A stretch of DNA of 36,750 bases from Desulfobulbaceae bacterium UBA2213 (GCA_002327225.1 DCUN01000036.1:8569-45318); one strand, 5' to 3'; shown: positions 17,236 through 25,802, counted from the first letter of the stretch. A program made the numbers and translations. Notes: generated by a model not told the origin, from the letters alone.

Positions 17236-18354
17236 TCACCTGTCCATTTCTGGTATTACAAGATCAAGGCTTCCCATAAATGCCAGGGCGTCCATGATCA
17301 GCATTCCTTCGCATGCCTCATCAAAAAGATGCATATTGGAATATGTAGGTGAGCGAAGTTTCAGGCGATAGGCATTTTTATCCCCATCACTGACAATCCT
17401 GATCCCAAAACTCCCTCGTGCTGTCTCCACCGCCTGATAGAAATCACCGACTGGCAGTTTGATGTTTTTTGGTTTTTTCTCGGTCATGATGGGTCCGCCG
17501 GGTAATTTTTCCAGACCCTGTTCAATGATCCGCAGCGACTGCTCCATCTCGTCCATTCGCACTTTGTAACGGGCCATGGAGTCACATTCATGGTATACTG
17601 GCACCTCAAAGTCAAATTCAGGATAGACGGAATAGGGCTCGTTTTTCCGCACATCAAAGTTTATTCCCGAGCCTCTGGCAACCGGGCCGGTGGCCCCGTA
17701 TTTGCGGCACATCTCAGCTGAGACGGGGGCAATGTCTTCCAGTCGTTTTTGAAAGATGATATTGCCGGTTACAAGAGCGTCATATTTTTTGAGTGATTTG
17801 CGCATGCGGGGGATAAAACGCTTTGCTGCCTCAATAAAATCATCGTCGACATCGTTGTAGAGACCGCCAAAACGGTAGTAACAATAGGTTAAGCGCGCCC
17901 CGGTCACTGCTTCCAGCATGTCAAGGATATGTTCACGATCCTGGATGGCGTACATGAGAGGGCTGAAGCCACCAAGATCCATGACAAAGGCGCCGAACCA
18001 GAAGAGATGGGAGGCCACCCGGTTGAGCTCAACGGTGATGGCTCGGATATATTCGGCCCGTTCCGGCACCTCTATGCCTGCGGCCCGCTCAATGGCCAGG
18101 ACATGGCCATGCGTATAGCCTAAGGCGCCGAGGTAGTCGAGGCGACTTAAGTTGGGAAGATATTGGGCGTAGGTCCTGTTCTCACCCATTTTTTCGTGCA
18201 TGCGGTGAACATAGCCAAGGACAGTTTCTGCCTTGACAATATATTCACCATCCATTTGCATTTTAACCCTGAGAACGCCATGGGTTGCGGGATGCTGTGG
18301 CCCGACATTCAGGAGGAATGTCTCATCCGGTCGGAGTTGAATTGGAGCGCTCAT
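17236..18354 (-). CDS. nuoD: NADH-quinone oxidoreductase subunit D (49-kDa type)
   Basis: A peripheral-arm subunit that forms the quinone site with NuoB. At 372 residues it is near the lower end for free-standing NuoD. The quinone-site motif NVGPQHPATHGVLRV is intact, as are YAQYLPNLSRLDYLGALGYTHGHVLAIER and the C-terminal LRSPTYSNMHLFDE followed by LDLVIPEMDR. The hydrogenase-type Cys ligands are absent, as expected for complex I. The start overlaps the nuoC stop by 4 bases (ATGA). Confidence 0.97.
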   Translation of the reverse strand: MSAPIQLRPDETFLLNVGPQHPATHGVLRVKMQMDGEYIVKAETVLGYVHRMHEKMGENRTYAQYLPNLSRLDYLGALGYTHGHVLAIERAAGIEVPERAEYIRAITVELNRVASHLFWFGAFVMDLGGFSPLMYAIQDREHILDMLEAVTGARLTYCYYRFGGLYNDVDDDFIEAAKRFIPRMRKSLKKYDALVTGNIIFQKRLEDIAPVSAEMCRKYGATGPVARGSGINFDVRKNEPYSVYPEFDFEVPVYHECDSMARYKVRMDEMEQSLRIIEQGLEKLPGGPIMTEKKPKNIKLPVGDFYQAVETARGSFGIRIVSDGDKNAYRLKLRSPTYSNMHLFDEACEGMLIMDALAFMGSLDLVIPEMDR

Positions 18355-18839
18355 GCCTTGAAATCCTTTAAGAGTGGATGGAAATCTGCATCTTCAGGAA
18401 GGAGCAGGGGGACAAGGTGAGGGTGACCTTCAAATTTGATGCCGAAAAAATCGTGGGTTTCACGCTCATGCCAGTTTGCTCCGGCGTATATGGTTGAGAT
18501 GGTGGGGACAACGGGTGTGTCGCGAGGGACTCGGGTACGGATAACTACCCGGCAGGGGTCAAAGTCATACCGGGAAAAGTCATAAATGACTTCCATTTGG
18601 TTTTCTTTGATCCAGTCAACACCGGTGATGCTTTCAATAAAGAATCCGCCCTGGTCAAGAATGGTAACTGCTGCAAGGAGTTGGTTGGCTGCAACCTGGG
18701 CGTCAAGATGATAGCCATGTTTCTGGTAATCACGAAGGATTACACCGTTATCCCTGGGCGCACCGGCCTCGGCTTCATTTGCTGGAACAGCTCCGGCAAA
18801 GAGTGCCTGCAGTGCTTGTTGTGTTGTTTCTAGTATCAT
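18351..18839 (-). CDS. nuoC: NADH-quinone oxidoreductase subunit C (30-kDa type)
   Basis: A peripheral-arm subunit, 162 residues and separate from NuoD (fused in some enterobacteria). The family signature is NWHERETHDFFGIKFEGHPHL, followed by LPEDADFHPLLKDF. The first 50 residues are poorly conserved (AGAVPANEAEAGAPRDNG). A 93-base gap separates it from nuoB, and the stop is coupled to nuoD. Confidence 0.95.
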   Translation of the reverse strand: MILETTQQALQALFAGAVPANEAEAGAPRDNGVILRDYQKHGYHLDAQVAANQLLAAVTILDQGGFFIESITGVDWIKENQMEVIYDFSRYDFDPCRVVIRTRVPRDTPVVPTISTIYAGANWHERETHDFFGIKFEGHPHLVPLLLPEDADFHPLLKDFKA

Positions 18840-18932
18840 ATCCTGTGGCTCCGAAGGAATGTGAAACGGTTTTAATGATTGGTCGTGTCGTTTTCAACCA
18901 GGCCAGAGCAGCGGTGGAACGTGTAATGAGCT

Positions 18933-19451
18933 CTATGCAGTCTCAGGGTTTTTCCATCTTTTCCAGCCGGAAATTTTATGTTCGAGTTCGATGATACCCT
19001 GCAGCAGGGCTTCAGGCCGGGGAGGACAGCCAGGGACATAGACGTCAACCGGTAAAAACTGGTCGGCGCCGAGGACTATGCCATACTGTCCTTCAAAGGC
19101 AAAAGGGCCGCCTGAGATCGCACAGTTACCCAGCGCCATTACCCATTTTGGTTCAGGCATCTGGTCGTAGAGGGTTTTGATGCCCGGTTGCATTTTTTTG
19201 GAAATAGTGCCGGCCACAATCATCACGTCACTTTGTCTGGGAGAGGGACGAAAAACCTCGGCTCCAAAGCGAGACATGTCAAATCTGGCACATCCGGTGG
19301 CCATCATTTCAATGGCACAGCAGGCCAGGCCGAAAGTGAGCGGCCATAAAGAGTTTGCCCGGCCAAGATTGATCAGTTTGTCGGCAATGGCAAATTGAAC
19401 CAGTGACGAAGGTACTGGGTCTAACGGTGAAGGTACGTTTTGCGTTCCCAC
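18933..19451 (-). CDS. nuoB: NADH-quinone oxidoreductase subunit B (PSST type)
   Basis: Carries the terminal [4Fe-4S] cluster N2 that hands electrons to quinone. The cluster ligands are visible as the Cys-Cys pair in FGLACCAIEMM, the Cys in LGNCAISGGPF, and the Cys in VPGCPPRPEALLQG. The start is open to choice. ATG at 19472 has no ribosome-binding site, while GTG at 19451 has AAGGGAG 7 bases upstream, so I use the GTG (172 residues). Either start lies inside the 3' end of nuoA, giving an overlap of 31 or 52 bases in different frames. Confidence 0.95.
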   Translation of the reverse strand: MGTQNVPSPLDPVPSSLVQFAIADKLINLGRANSLWPLTFGLACCAIEMMATGCARFDMSRFGAEVFRPSPRQSDVMIVAGTISKKMQPGIKTLYDQMPEPKWVMALGNCAISGGPFAFEGQYGIVLGADQFLPVDVYVPGCPPRPEALLQGIIELEHKISGWKRWKNPETA

Positions 19452-19840
19452 TTGAATACTCCCTTGATCCATGCATATACGATTGCGAGCGATAAAATTC
19501 CGACAAAGAGGACAACTTCTACAAAATCTCTATAGGCAAACATCTCATTGTTGTAAGCAAGGGCAACCGGGAAAAGAAAGAGGACATCCACATCAAAGGC
19601 AAGAAAAATAAGGGCGTAGAGAAAAAAAACCGTGCCGTATCGTACCCAGCTGTCACCAATGGGCTCCATGCCGCATTCAATGAATTGTTTGTTTTTGTTT
19701 TCGAATTGACGCGTGCCGCGAGGCATGAGGAGGTAAACAATGGCGATAGGGCCCAAGGCAAAGGCAAGCCCGCCCAGGGTGAAGGCCGCGATCCAGAGGA
19801 CATTGTCGCGATAAAGAAAGTCTGAAAATTGAAGCTCCAT
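19421..19840 (-). CDS. nuoA: NADH-quinone oxidoreductase subunit A
   Basis: A small membrane subunit, 139 residues with three hydrophobic segments. The NuoA signature is present: KQFIECGMEPIGDSWVRYGTVFFLYALIFLAFDVDVLFLFP, containing the conserved ECG loop Cys and the Glu/Asp residues. ATG at 19840 is chosen over GTG at 19846 because AGGAG at 19848-19852 is 7 bases from the ATG but only 1 base from the GTG. It is the first gene of the operon, about 45 bases after the predicted transcription start. Its 3' end overlaps nuoB. Confidence 0.95.
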   Translation of the reverse strand: MELQFSDFLYRDNVLWIAAFTLGGLAFALGPIAIVYLLMPRGTRQFENKNKQFIECGMEPIGDSWVRYGTVFFLYALIFLAFDVDVLFLFPVALAYNNEMFAYRDFVEVVLFVGILSLAIVYAWIKGVFKWERKTYLHR

Positions 19841-19891
19841 ATTCACACTCCTGATGTTGAATGAACGATCAATTCTTCAATAATGAACTTC

Positions 19892-19920
19892 TTTATAATG
19901 AAGGACCGAAACCTTGTCAA
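19892..19920 (-). promoter_or_regulatory. Sigma70-type promoter of the nuo operon
   Basis: On the minus strand, a perfect TTGACA (19915-19920) and TATAAA (19892-19897, 5 of 6) are separated by exactly 17 bases. Transcription should begin near 19885, about 45 bases before the nuoA ATG. It is the best promoter match seen in the window. Confidence 0.75.
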
Positions 19921-20106
19921 CTGAATAATGAATGACCATTCATGCCTGTAAAGGGTATTATTTATTCAATTTTCTAGGAAATTTTATTGATTAAAAATAA
20001 CTTTCATGAAAGCTATTGAGAAAATGTATATACGTGATAAAGTGCAGCAACACTAATCTAAAAAAAAGATAACTTTTATAAATAATATTGAAATGGGAAG
20101 AGATAC

Positions 20107-21099
20107 ATGTCTATCACCTTGAGACAATTGGAAATATTTATTGCAGTAGCAGAGACGGCCCAGGTTACCAAGGCAAGCAAAAAATTGTTTGTCACTCAGT
20201 CGGCTGTGAGCATGGCTTTGGCTGAACTGGAAAATCAGCTTGCCGGACCGCTGTTTGATCGTCATGGGCGCAGTCTGCTCTTGAATGAGCGGGGCCGTTA
20301 CCTGTTACCTCTTGCCAAAGAGATTGTCTGTCAGGTCAGTAATGTCGAGAGTATCATGTCTGAAAAGAATGATGAGCTTGTCGGCCATATTGATATCGTG
20401 GCCAGTACGACCATCGGCGACTATCTCCTTCCTTATCTGATTGGTGCCTTTAAGCGGATGCATGCTCATGTAGGTATTAACATGCTTGTTCACCATACTC
20501 GCTATGCTGAGACACTTATCCGCGAGGGAAAGGCTGATATTGCCTTCGTCGAAGGTCCGGTAAAGCATCCTGATACCATCATCCGTCCCTGGTTTAAGGA
20601 CGAGCTTGTCGTCCTTGTTGGTCCCAGTGACCCCTTGGCTGGTAATGAGATCTTTAATGTGAAGACGGATTTCAAGAATACCAGATGGATCATGCGGGAA
20701 GAGGGATCCGGGACAGTTGCCATATTCCGCGAGAAGATGAAGGCCTATCTTGATCAGATCAATGTGATCATGGAAATGGGACATCCTGAGGCCATTAAAC
20801 GGGCCGTTGAATCAGGAGTGGGCATTGCCTGCCTCTCATCGTTGACGGTGTGTCGGGAGGTTGAACATGGGTGGTTGAAAAGTTTGAAGGTTGAAGGGGT
20901 TGATATGCACCGTCAGCTGCAGATAATTTCACGTAAAGGTCATGTCATGAGTGATGCCCTGGCGGAATTCCTTGCCTTCTGTGATGTCATGTCCACCTGC
21001 AGTGCCAGCAGGGCCTGTCTTTCATCACCGTGGAAGCTGCAATCCTTATTGGCAAAACAATCTCTGCTGACCAAGCAGTTATTGACATTGAAAAAATAA
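20107..21099 (+). CDS. LysR-family transcriptional regulator
   Basis: A 330-residue LysR-type regulator. The N-terminal winged helix-turn-helix (MSITLRQLEIFIAVAETAQVTKASKKLFVTQSAVSMALAELE, about residues 1-60) is textbook. The effector domain (about 90-295) has VASTTIGDYLLPYLIGAF, a typical first strand. The IMREEGSGT segment is shared with the YeiE/CysL/CbbR-like group, though no ligand can be named. The C-terminus runs about 30 residues beyond the usual end, finishing in a Leu/Lys-rich repeat-like tail (SLLAKQSLLTKQ). It is divergent from nuoA across about 265 bases, so nuo is a plausible target. A GGAAGAGA site precedes the ATG. Confidence 0.92.
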   Translation: MSITLRQLEIFIAVAETAQVTKASKKLFVTQSAVSMALAELENQLAGPLFDRHGRSLLLNERGRYLLPLAKEIVCQVSNVESIMSEKNDELVGHIDIVASTTIGDYLLPYLIGAFKRMHAHVGINMLVHHTRYAETLIREGKADIAFVEGPVKHPDTIIRPWFKDELVVLVGPSDPLAGNEIFNVKTDFKNTRWIMREEGSGTVAIFREKMKAYLDQINVIMEMGHPEAIKRAVESGVGIACLSSLTVCREVEHGWLKSLKVEGVDMHRQLQIISRKGHVMSDALAEFLAFCDVMSTCSASRACLSSPWKLQSLLAKQSLLTKQLLTLKK

Positions 21100-21162
21100 T
21101 CGTTCAGGGAGAGAGGGCGAGAAAGAGGGGTATGACGAGCAGCATTTTTGTGAAGTAAGAAG

Positions 21163-21220
21163 ATCGGTTCTTTCCCACCGTTGAACATTAAGTTGCCGAG
21201 GTGGGAAAGAGCCGATTTTT
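21163..21220 (+). terminator. Intrinsic terminator after the LysR gene
   Basis: A 17-base arm at 21163-21179 pairs fully (one G-U) with 21200-21216 (GGTGGGAAAGAGCCGAT), with a 20-base loop, followed by TTTTT. It lies 64 bases after the stop. On the other strand the tail is only pyrimidine-rich, so termination of the convergent aminotransferase gene would be weaker. Confidence 0.85.
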
Positions 21221-21232
21221 GATTTGTGGCCC

Positions 21233-22444
21233 TTATCCTTGCAGGTTGGCCAGGGCTTTTTTCACTCTTCCCATGCCGTCTTTGATGATCTCCATGGAGG
21301 TGGCAAAGGAGAAGCGGACAAATTCGTCGGCTCCGAAGGCGGCGCCGGGCACGGAGGCGACTTTTGCTTCATCGAGGAAATAGTCGGCCAGATCCACTGA
21401 GTTATTAATGACTTTGCCAGAAAATGTTTTTCCGAAGTAGTGGGAAAAATTGGGGAAAACGTAAAAAGCCCCTTTGGGATTAACGCACGTTACCCCTTCG
21501 ATTGAGCGCAGCTCTTCAACAAAAAAATCTCGTCTGGGGAGGAAGGCTTTCTGCATGATTTTCGGGAAATCCTGCGGGCCGGTGACTGCGGCAAGTGCGG
21601 CCTTCTGGGAGATGGATGTGGGATTGGATGTCGATTGGCCCTGGATCTTATTCATGGCCGCAATGATATGTTTCGGGCCGGCAGTCCACCCGATCCGCCA
21701 TCCTGTCATGGCAAAGGATTTGGATACTCCGTTGAGGATCAGGGTCTGATCCTTTAATCGCTTGTCAACATCGAGGATATGGGGGAGTTCTGTATCCATA
21801 TAGGTGATGGTGTCATAGATGTCATCGGTGATGACCAGCCAGCCGTGCTCCAGGGCCAGTGTGGCAATAGACTTCAGGGCCTCAACTGAGAACGTAGATC
21901 CGGTTGGGTTTGACGGCGAGTTGATAATGATGGCCCGGGTCTTGCTGGTGACATATTTGTGGAGGATCGCCGGGTTGAGATCAAAGTCATCCTTCTCCAG
22001 AAGCGGCACCAGAACCGGGATGCCGCCTGCCAGCTGCACCATGGGAGGATAGGAGACCCAGTAGGGAGTGGGGATGAGAACCTCATCTCCTGGATTGAGC
22101 ACGGCCTGGAACATGTTGTAGAGACCATGCTTTCCGCCGCAGGCAACCTGGATCTCGTCCATGGTGTAGGAAAGCCCTTTGTCTGCTTGCAGGCGCTGGC
22201 AGATAGCCTCACGTAATTCAGGCATTCCCGGGACAGCAGTGTAACGGGTGAATCCTTCATCGATAGCTTTTTTTCCTGCCTCACAGACATGGGGGGGGGT
22301 GTCAAAGTCGGGTTCTCCGACGCTGAAGTTGAGGATGTCAGCACCTGCAGCCTTCAGCGCCTTGGCCTTGGCGTTTACGGCAAGGGTCGGGGAGGGTTTG
22401 ATGTTGATAACTCTGTCTGCCGGTGTGATGATTGGAGAACTCAT
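21233..22444 (-). CDS. Aspartate-type aminotransferase, class I/II PLP enzyme
   Basis: A cytoplasmic PLP aminotransferase of the subgroup I-gamma type, most likely transferring amino groups between aspartate (or an aromatic/alanine substrate) and 2-oxoglutarate. ATG at 22444 gives 403 residues and has AAGGA upstream; an in-frame start at 22510 would add a non-homologous 22-residue leader. PLP Lys242 lies in NGVSKSFAMTGWRIGW, with NSPSNPTGS (Asn178), TDDIYDTI (Asp207) and the SVGEPDFDTP N-terminal motif. It is the last gene of the argC-truA-aminotransferase group, 139 bases after truA. Substrate specificity cannot be read from the sequence. Confidence 0.93.
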   Translation of the reverse strand: MSSPIITPADRVINIKPSPTLAVNAKAKALKAAGADILNFSVGEPDFDTPPHVCEAGKKAIDEGFTRYTAVPGMPELREAICQRLQADKGLSYTMDEIQVACGGKHGLYNMFQAVLNPGDEVLIPTPYWVSYPPMVQLAGGIPVLVPLLEKDDFDLNPAILHKYVTSKTRAIIINSPSNPTGSTFSVEALKSIATLALEHGWLVITDDIYDTITYMDTELPHILDVDKRLKDQTLILNGVSKSFAMTGWRIGWTAGPKHIIAAMNKIQGQSTSNPTSISQKAALAAVTGPQDFPKIMQKAFLPRRDFFVEELRSIEGVTCVNPKGAFYVFPNFSHYFGKTFSGKVINNSVDLADYFLDEAKVASVPGAAFGADEFVRFSFATSMEIIKDGMGRVKKALANLQG

Positions 22445-22583
22445 GTTGGTATCCTTCTTGAGGGCTTTTATGGTGTTCTGATTGCAAAATTGAGGAGAAG
22501 ATTGTTTCAAGATTCATTTTCAATTCTCTACCTGTTTCATTTCTTTTTGGCAACAGGAAAAAAGAAAAGGTCAGAGGATGAGT

Positions 22584-23339
22584 TCAGTAGAATATTTTTT
22601 CCAGTACGAGGCCATGAGCGGGTGCGGTCGGTCCTGCCTCGCTTCTTTTTCCGGCCAGAAGGGTGTCTTCAAATGCCTGCAGAGATCTCCTGCCTTTTCC
22701 TGCCTCCAGGAGAGTGCCCACCAGATTGCGGACCATATGCCGCAAAAAACCATCAGCAGTGAATTGAAACCGATACGTTTTCGGGGCTATCTGGGTAAAA
22801 GTTGCCTCCTGAAGGGTACGTACCGCTCCACGGGAACTTGCTACGTTGAGGTTGCGGGAGCCTGAGGCCTCAAAACTGGCAAAGTCATGGGTTCCCCTGA
22901 TCTTTTCAAGGCAGGGTTGGATCCTTTCCTGGTGCGTGAGCTGAGGGAAATGGAGGCAGTAAAGGCTGTCCATAGGTGGTTGGATCGGCCCGGTAAACAG
23001 CGAATAGGTGTATGTTTTGGATTTGGCGGAGAAGCGGGCGTGAAAGCCAGGGCCAACCTCACAGGCATCGAGGATGCGGATGGCCCGTGGCAGGAGTCCA
23101 TTCAACCCTCTGATCAAGGTCGGGCTGGGGATGGTGGCCTCGGTGTGGAAATTTGCAACCATTCCTCTGGCGTGGACACCTGCATCTGTTCTGCCGGCAC
23201 CGTATAACGTTATCGGACTGTTGGTTATGAGCTGGAGGCGTTGTTCTATCTCTCCCTGGATGGTGATTCCGTTTTTCTGTCTCTGCCAACCGCTATATCC
23301 GGTTCCATCGTAGGCGATGGTCAGTTGTATGTTACGCAT
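22584..23339 (-). CDS. truA: tRNA pseudouridine(38-40) synthase TruA
   Basis: Isomerises uridines 38-40 in the anticodon arm of tRNAs. It is 251 residues. Motifs are IAYDGTGYSGWQRQ at the N-terminus, catalytic Asp52 in GAGRTDAGVHARGMVANF, and FLRHMVRNLVGTLLEAGKGR in the C-terminal half. It begins 26 bases after the argC stop, so the two are probably co-transcribed. Confidence 0.96.
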   Translation of the reverse strand: MRNIQLTIAYDGTGYSGWQRQKNGITIQGEIEQRLQLITNSPITLYGAGRTDAGVHARGMVANFHTEATIPSPTLIRGLNGLLPRAIRILDACEVGPGFHARFSAKSKTYTYSLFTGPIQPPMDSLYCLHFPQLTHQERIQPCLEKIRGTHDFASFEASGSRNLNVASSRGAVRTLQEATFTQIAPKTYRFQFTADGFLRHMVRNLVGTLLEAGKGRRSLQAFEDTLLAGKRSEAGPTAPAHGLVLEKIFY

Positions 23340-23365
23340 ACCAGGGGCTGATATTTTTCAGCGGT

Positions 23366-24406
23366 TTATGGAAAAAAAGGCGCGGTTTCAAGTCCGGCCG
23401 TTTCTGTAAACCCGCACATCAGATTCATATTCTGCACCGCCTGACCGGCGGCGCCTTTGACAATATTGTCGATGGTGGAGACGATGATGATGCGACCGGT
23501 TCGAGAGTCAATCTTGAAGCCTATATCACAGAAATTTGATCCCCGTACATATTGGGTTGCCGGGAAATTGTTTTCCGGAAGGATCCGGACAAAGGGTTCT
23601 TGTGCATACATCTTTTCATAGAGCAGGTTGATATCAGCGTGATTAAACTCTGGTTTCAGCTGGGCATAGAGAGTGCTTAAAATTCCACGTGAGATCGGCA
23701 GCAGATGCGGGGTGAAAGAGATATGTACCGGTTCCTGGAGAAAGGTGTTGATTTCCTGTTCAATCTCAGGGAGATGGCGATGGGTGCCGCCAACCTTATA
23801 GGCCCGGAAACCATCTGCCACCTCACAGTAGAGTGAACCTACCTGCGCTACGCGGCCCGCCCCGGAGGTTCCTGATTTTGAATCGGCTATAATTGATCGT
23901 GGGTCAATAGCTCCGGCCTTCAAAAGTGGGGCCAGCGCCAGAATGATTGAGGTTGGGTAGCATCCCGGATTGGCGATAAGCCTGCTGGTGCGGATCTGCT
24001 CCCGATATAACTCCGGCAGGCCGTAGACAGCCTCTTTGAGCAGTTCGACTGCTGAATGTTTCTGATACCATTCCTCATACACCGCGACATCGCGAAGACG
24101 AAAATCTGCTGAAAGGTCCACCACTTTTTTTCCGGCCGACAGAAGATCCGGGACAATGTCCATGGCCGTTTTGTGAGGAACTGCGGTAAAAAAAAGATCT
24201 GCTCTGGCGCACAGTTCTTCAGTGGTGAAGTTTTCGCAGATAAGATCGGTTTTCCGGCGCAGATTCGGGAAGACCTGGGCCAGTGGTTGACCGGCATATT
24301 GGCGGGAAGTAGCGGCTGTGAGTCTGACATTCGGGTGGTTGCAGAGGATTCTGGCCAGTTCAGCACCTGTGTAGCCGGATGCACCGATAATTGCGACGTT
24401 AAGCAT
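23366..24406 (-). CDS. argC: N-acetyl-gamma-glutamyl-phosphate reductase
   Basis: NADPH-dependent reduction of N-acetylglutamyl phosphate in arginine synthesis. It is 346 residues. The nucleotide-binding start is VAIIGASGYTGAELARIL. The active-site Cys149 lies in ANPGCYPTS, and the C-terminal half has KVGGTHRHLPEIEQEI. It lies about 155 bases downstream of rpsI, separated by a terminator, and is followed by truA. No other arg gene is in the window. Confidence 0.96.
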   Translation of the reverse strand: MLNVAIIGASGYTGAELARILCNHPNVRLTAATSRQYAGQPLAQVFPNLRRKTDLICENFTTEELCARADLFFTAVPHKTAMDIVPDLLSAGKKVVDLSADFRLRDVAVYEEWYQKHSAVELLKEAVYGLPELYREQIRTSRLIANPGCYPTSIILALAPLLKAGAIDPRSIIADSKSGTSGAGRVAQVGSLYCEVADGFRAYKVGGTHRHLPEIEQEINTFLQEPVHISFTPHLLPISRGILSTLYAQLKPEFNHADINLLYEKMYAQEPFVRILPENNFPATQYVRGSNFCDIGFKIDSRTGRIIIVSTIDNIVKGAAGQAVQNMNLMCGFTETAGLETAPFFP

Positions 24407-24423
24407 GATGGATACCTGATGAA

Positions 24424-24463
24424 ATAAAAAGAGGGAATAACAGAACTTCTGTTATTCCCTCTG
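24424..24463 (-). terminator. Intrinsic terminator of rplM-rpsI
   Basis: AGAGGGAATAACAG (24430-24443) and CTGTTATTCCCTCT (24449-24462) form a perfect 14-bp stem with a 5-base loop. On the minus strand it is followed by TTTTTATTT. It lies about 100 bases after the rpsI stop and just upstream of argC. Confidence 0.92.
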
Positions 24464-24562
24464 ATAGAGCCAATTTTCTTTCCGTTATATTTCCTTTAGG
24501 CTCGAAGCAACATGATGTCAGTCTTCAAACAGAAACAAAGATTCCAAACAGAAAGAACGAAA

Positions 24563-24955
24563 TTAACGTTTAGAGAACTGGAACTTGGCACGTGCACCTT
24601 TCTGGCCATATTTTTTCCGCTCTTTCATACGAGGATCACGGGTCAAGAGACCTGATTTCTTCAGGGGCAATCTATTCTCAGGGTTAACATGCAGGAGGGC
24701 CCTGGAGATACCATGGGATAGCGCCTCAACTTGGGCAGACTTTCCGCCGCCTTTGAGAGTGGCCATGACATCATAGCCTTCAGCGTTATCAGTTACCTGG
24801 AAGGGTTTTGCTATTTTGTAGGTCTGGAATGTATTACCAAAATAGTCTTCAGCGTTCATGGTGTTCACAATAACCTTACCGGTGCCTGGGGTGATCCACA
24901 CTCTGGCAATTGCTGTTTTCCTTTTCCCTGTAGCATAAAAGCGATTCTGATCCAT
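24563..24955 (-). CDS. rpsI: Small ribosomal subunit protein S9
   Basis: A 30S ribosomal protein whose C-terminal tail reaches the P-site tRNA. It is 130 residues, the normal length. It starts with RFYATGKRKTAIARVW, contains GGGKSAQVEALSHGISRAL, and ends in the characteristic basic RKKYGQKGARAKFQFSKR. It is 21 bases after rplM, the universal pairing. Confidence 0.98.
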   Translation of the reverse strand: MDQNRFYATGKRKTAIARVWITPGTGKVIVNTMNAEDYFGNTFQTYKIAKPFQVTDNAEGYDVMATLKGGGKSAQVEALSHGISRALLHVNPENRLPLKKSGLLTRDPRMKERKKYGQKGARAKFQFSKR

Positions 24956-24976
24956 GCTTGCTATCTCCGCAAAAAA

Positions 24977-25405
24977 TTAAATATTTAATTCAGCAGGCAG
25001 TTGAGCGGCATGTGGATGCTCATTACCAACATAAATTTTGAGTTTCTTCAGTTGCTGATTGCCAAGTTTGTTTTTTGGAAGCATTCCCTTGATGGCCTTC
25101 ATGAGAAGATCTGTTGGGTGTACTTCTAACAATTTCTTGGCATTTCTTTCCTTGATCCCGCCGATATATCCAGTGTGGCGGTAGTATTTCTTGTCGTCCC
25201 ATTTCTTCCCAGTCAGTTGAATCTTTTCGGCATTGGTAATAATAATAAAGTCACCGTTGTCGATAAAGGTGGAAAAGGTTGGTTTGTGCTTGCCGCGCAA
25301 ACGGGATGCGACTTCAGTTGCCAAACGGCCGAGAATCTTGTTTTCGGCATTGACGACATACCATTTCTTTTCGATCTCGTTGACCGGAGCCAGATAGGTT
25401 TTCAT
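24977..25405 (-). CDS. rplM: Large ribosomal subunit protein L13
   Basis: An early-assembling 50S protein. ATG at 25405 gives 142 residues, equal to typical L13, and has GAGGA upstream; the in-frame TTG at 25417 lies within the ribosome-binding site. Motifs include WYVVNAENKILGRLATEVASRLRGKHKPTFST, GDFIIITNAEKI, and VYVGNEHPH-like KIYVGNEHPHAAQ near the end. The start is only 37 bases from the terminator of the upstream tRNA gene, which leaves little room for a separate promoter. Confidence 0.98.
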   Translation of the reverse strand: MKTYLAPVNEIEKKWYVVNAENKILGRLATEVASRLRGKHKPTFSTFIDNGDFIIITNAEKIQLTGKKWDDKKYYRHTGYIGGIKERNAKKLLEVHPTDLLMKAIKGMLPKNKLGNQQLKKLKIYVGNEHPHAAQLPAELNI

Positions 25406-25442
25406 GGTGTTCCTCAAGGTGCTGATTAATACAATGAATAAA

Positions 25443-25470
25443 AAAAGGTTCGAACGGTGTCGAACCTTTT
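25443..25470 (-). terminator. Terminator/attenuator between tRNA-Gly and rplM
   Basis: AAAAGGTTCGA (25443-25453) and TCGAACCTTTT (25460-25470) form a perfect 11-bp stem with a 6-base loop. On the minus strand it is followed by a T-rich run (TTTTATTC). It lies 14 bases past the tRNA 3' end and 37 bases before the rplM start. Confidence 0.85.
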
Positions 25471-25483
25471 CGAGTCTTTAATG

Positions 25484-25558
<75 letters not shown>

Positions 25559-25585
25559 TCAATACCTGTAAGCTAGAACGAAGCT

Positions 25586-25615
25586 ACTTTAACAAACCTG
25601 TGACTCCTTTGTCAA
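25586..25615 (-). promoter_or_regulatory. Sigma70-type promoter of the tRNA-Gly gene
   Basis: On the minus strand, a perfect TTGACA (25610-25615) is followed after 17-18 bases by TTAAAG/TAAAGT (25586-25592), a weak -10. The start of transcription would be about 20 bases before the tRNA. Read-through past the terminator at 25443-25470 would also supply rplM-rpsI. Confidence 0.5.
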
Positions 25616-25802
25616 TATAAAATAGTCATATTTTACATAGGTATTGTTAAATGTTGGCAGAGGTAAAAAAAGAGATGGCCCTCTTTGAAGCATATATGAT
25701 ATAAACAGAGTAATTATTTGGTCTTGAGTATGCTGAAAACTTTCAACAGTGCCGGGGATACCTCATGATCCGGACGAGGGCCTATTTTTTTAAGGGAAAT
25801 GT

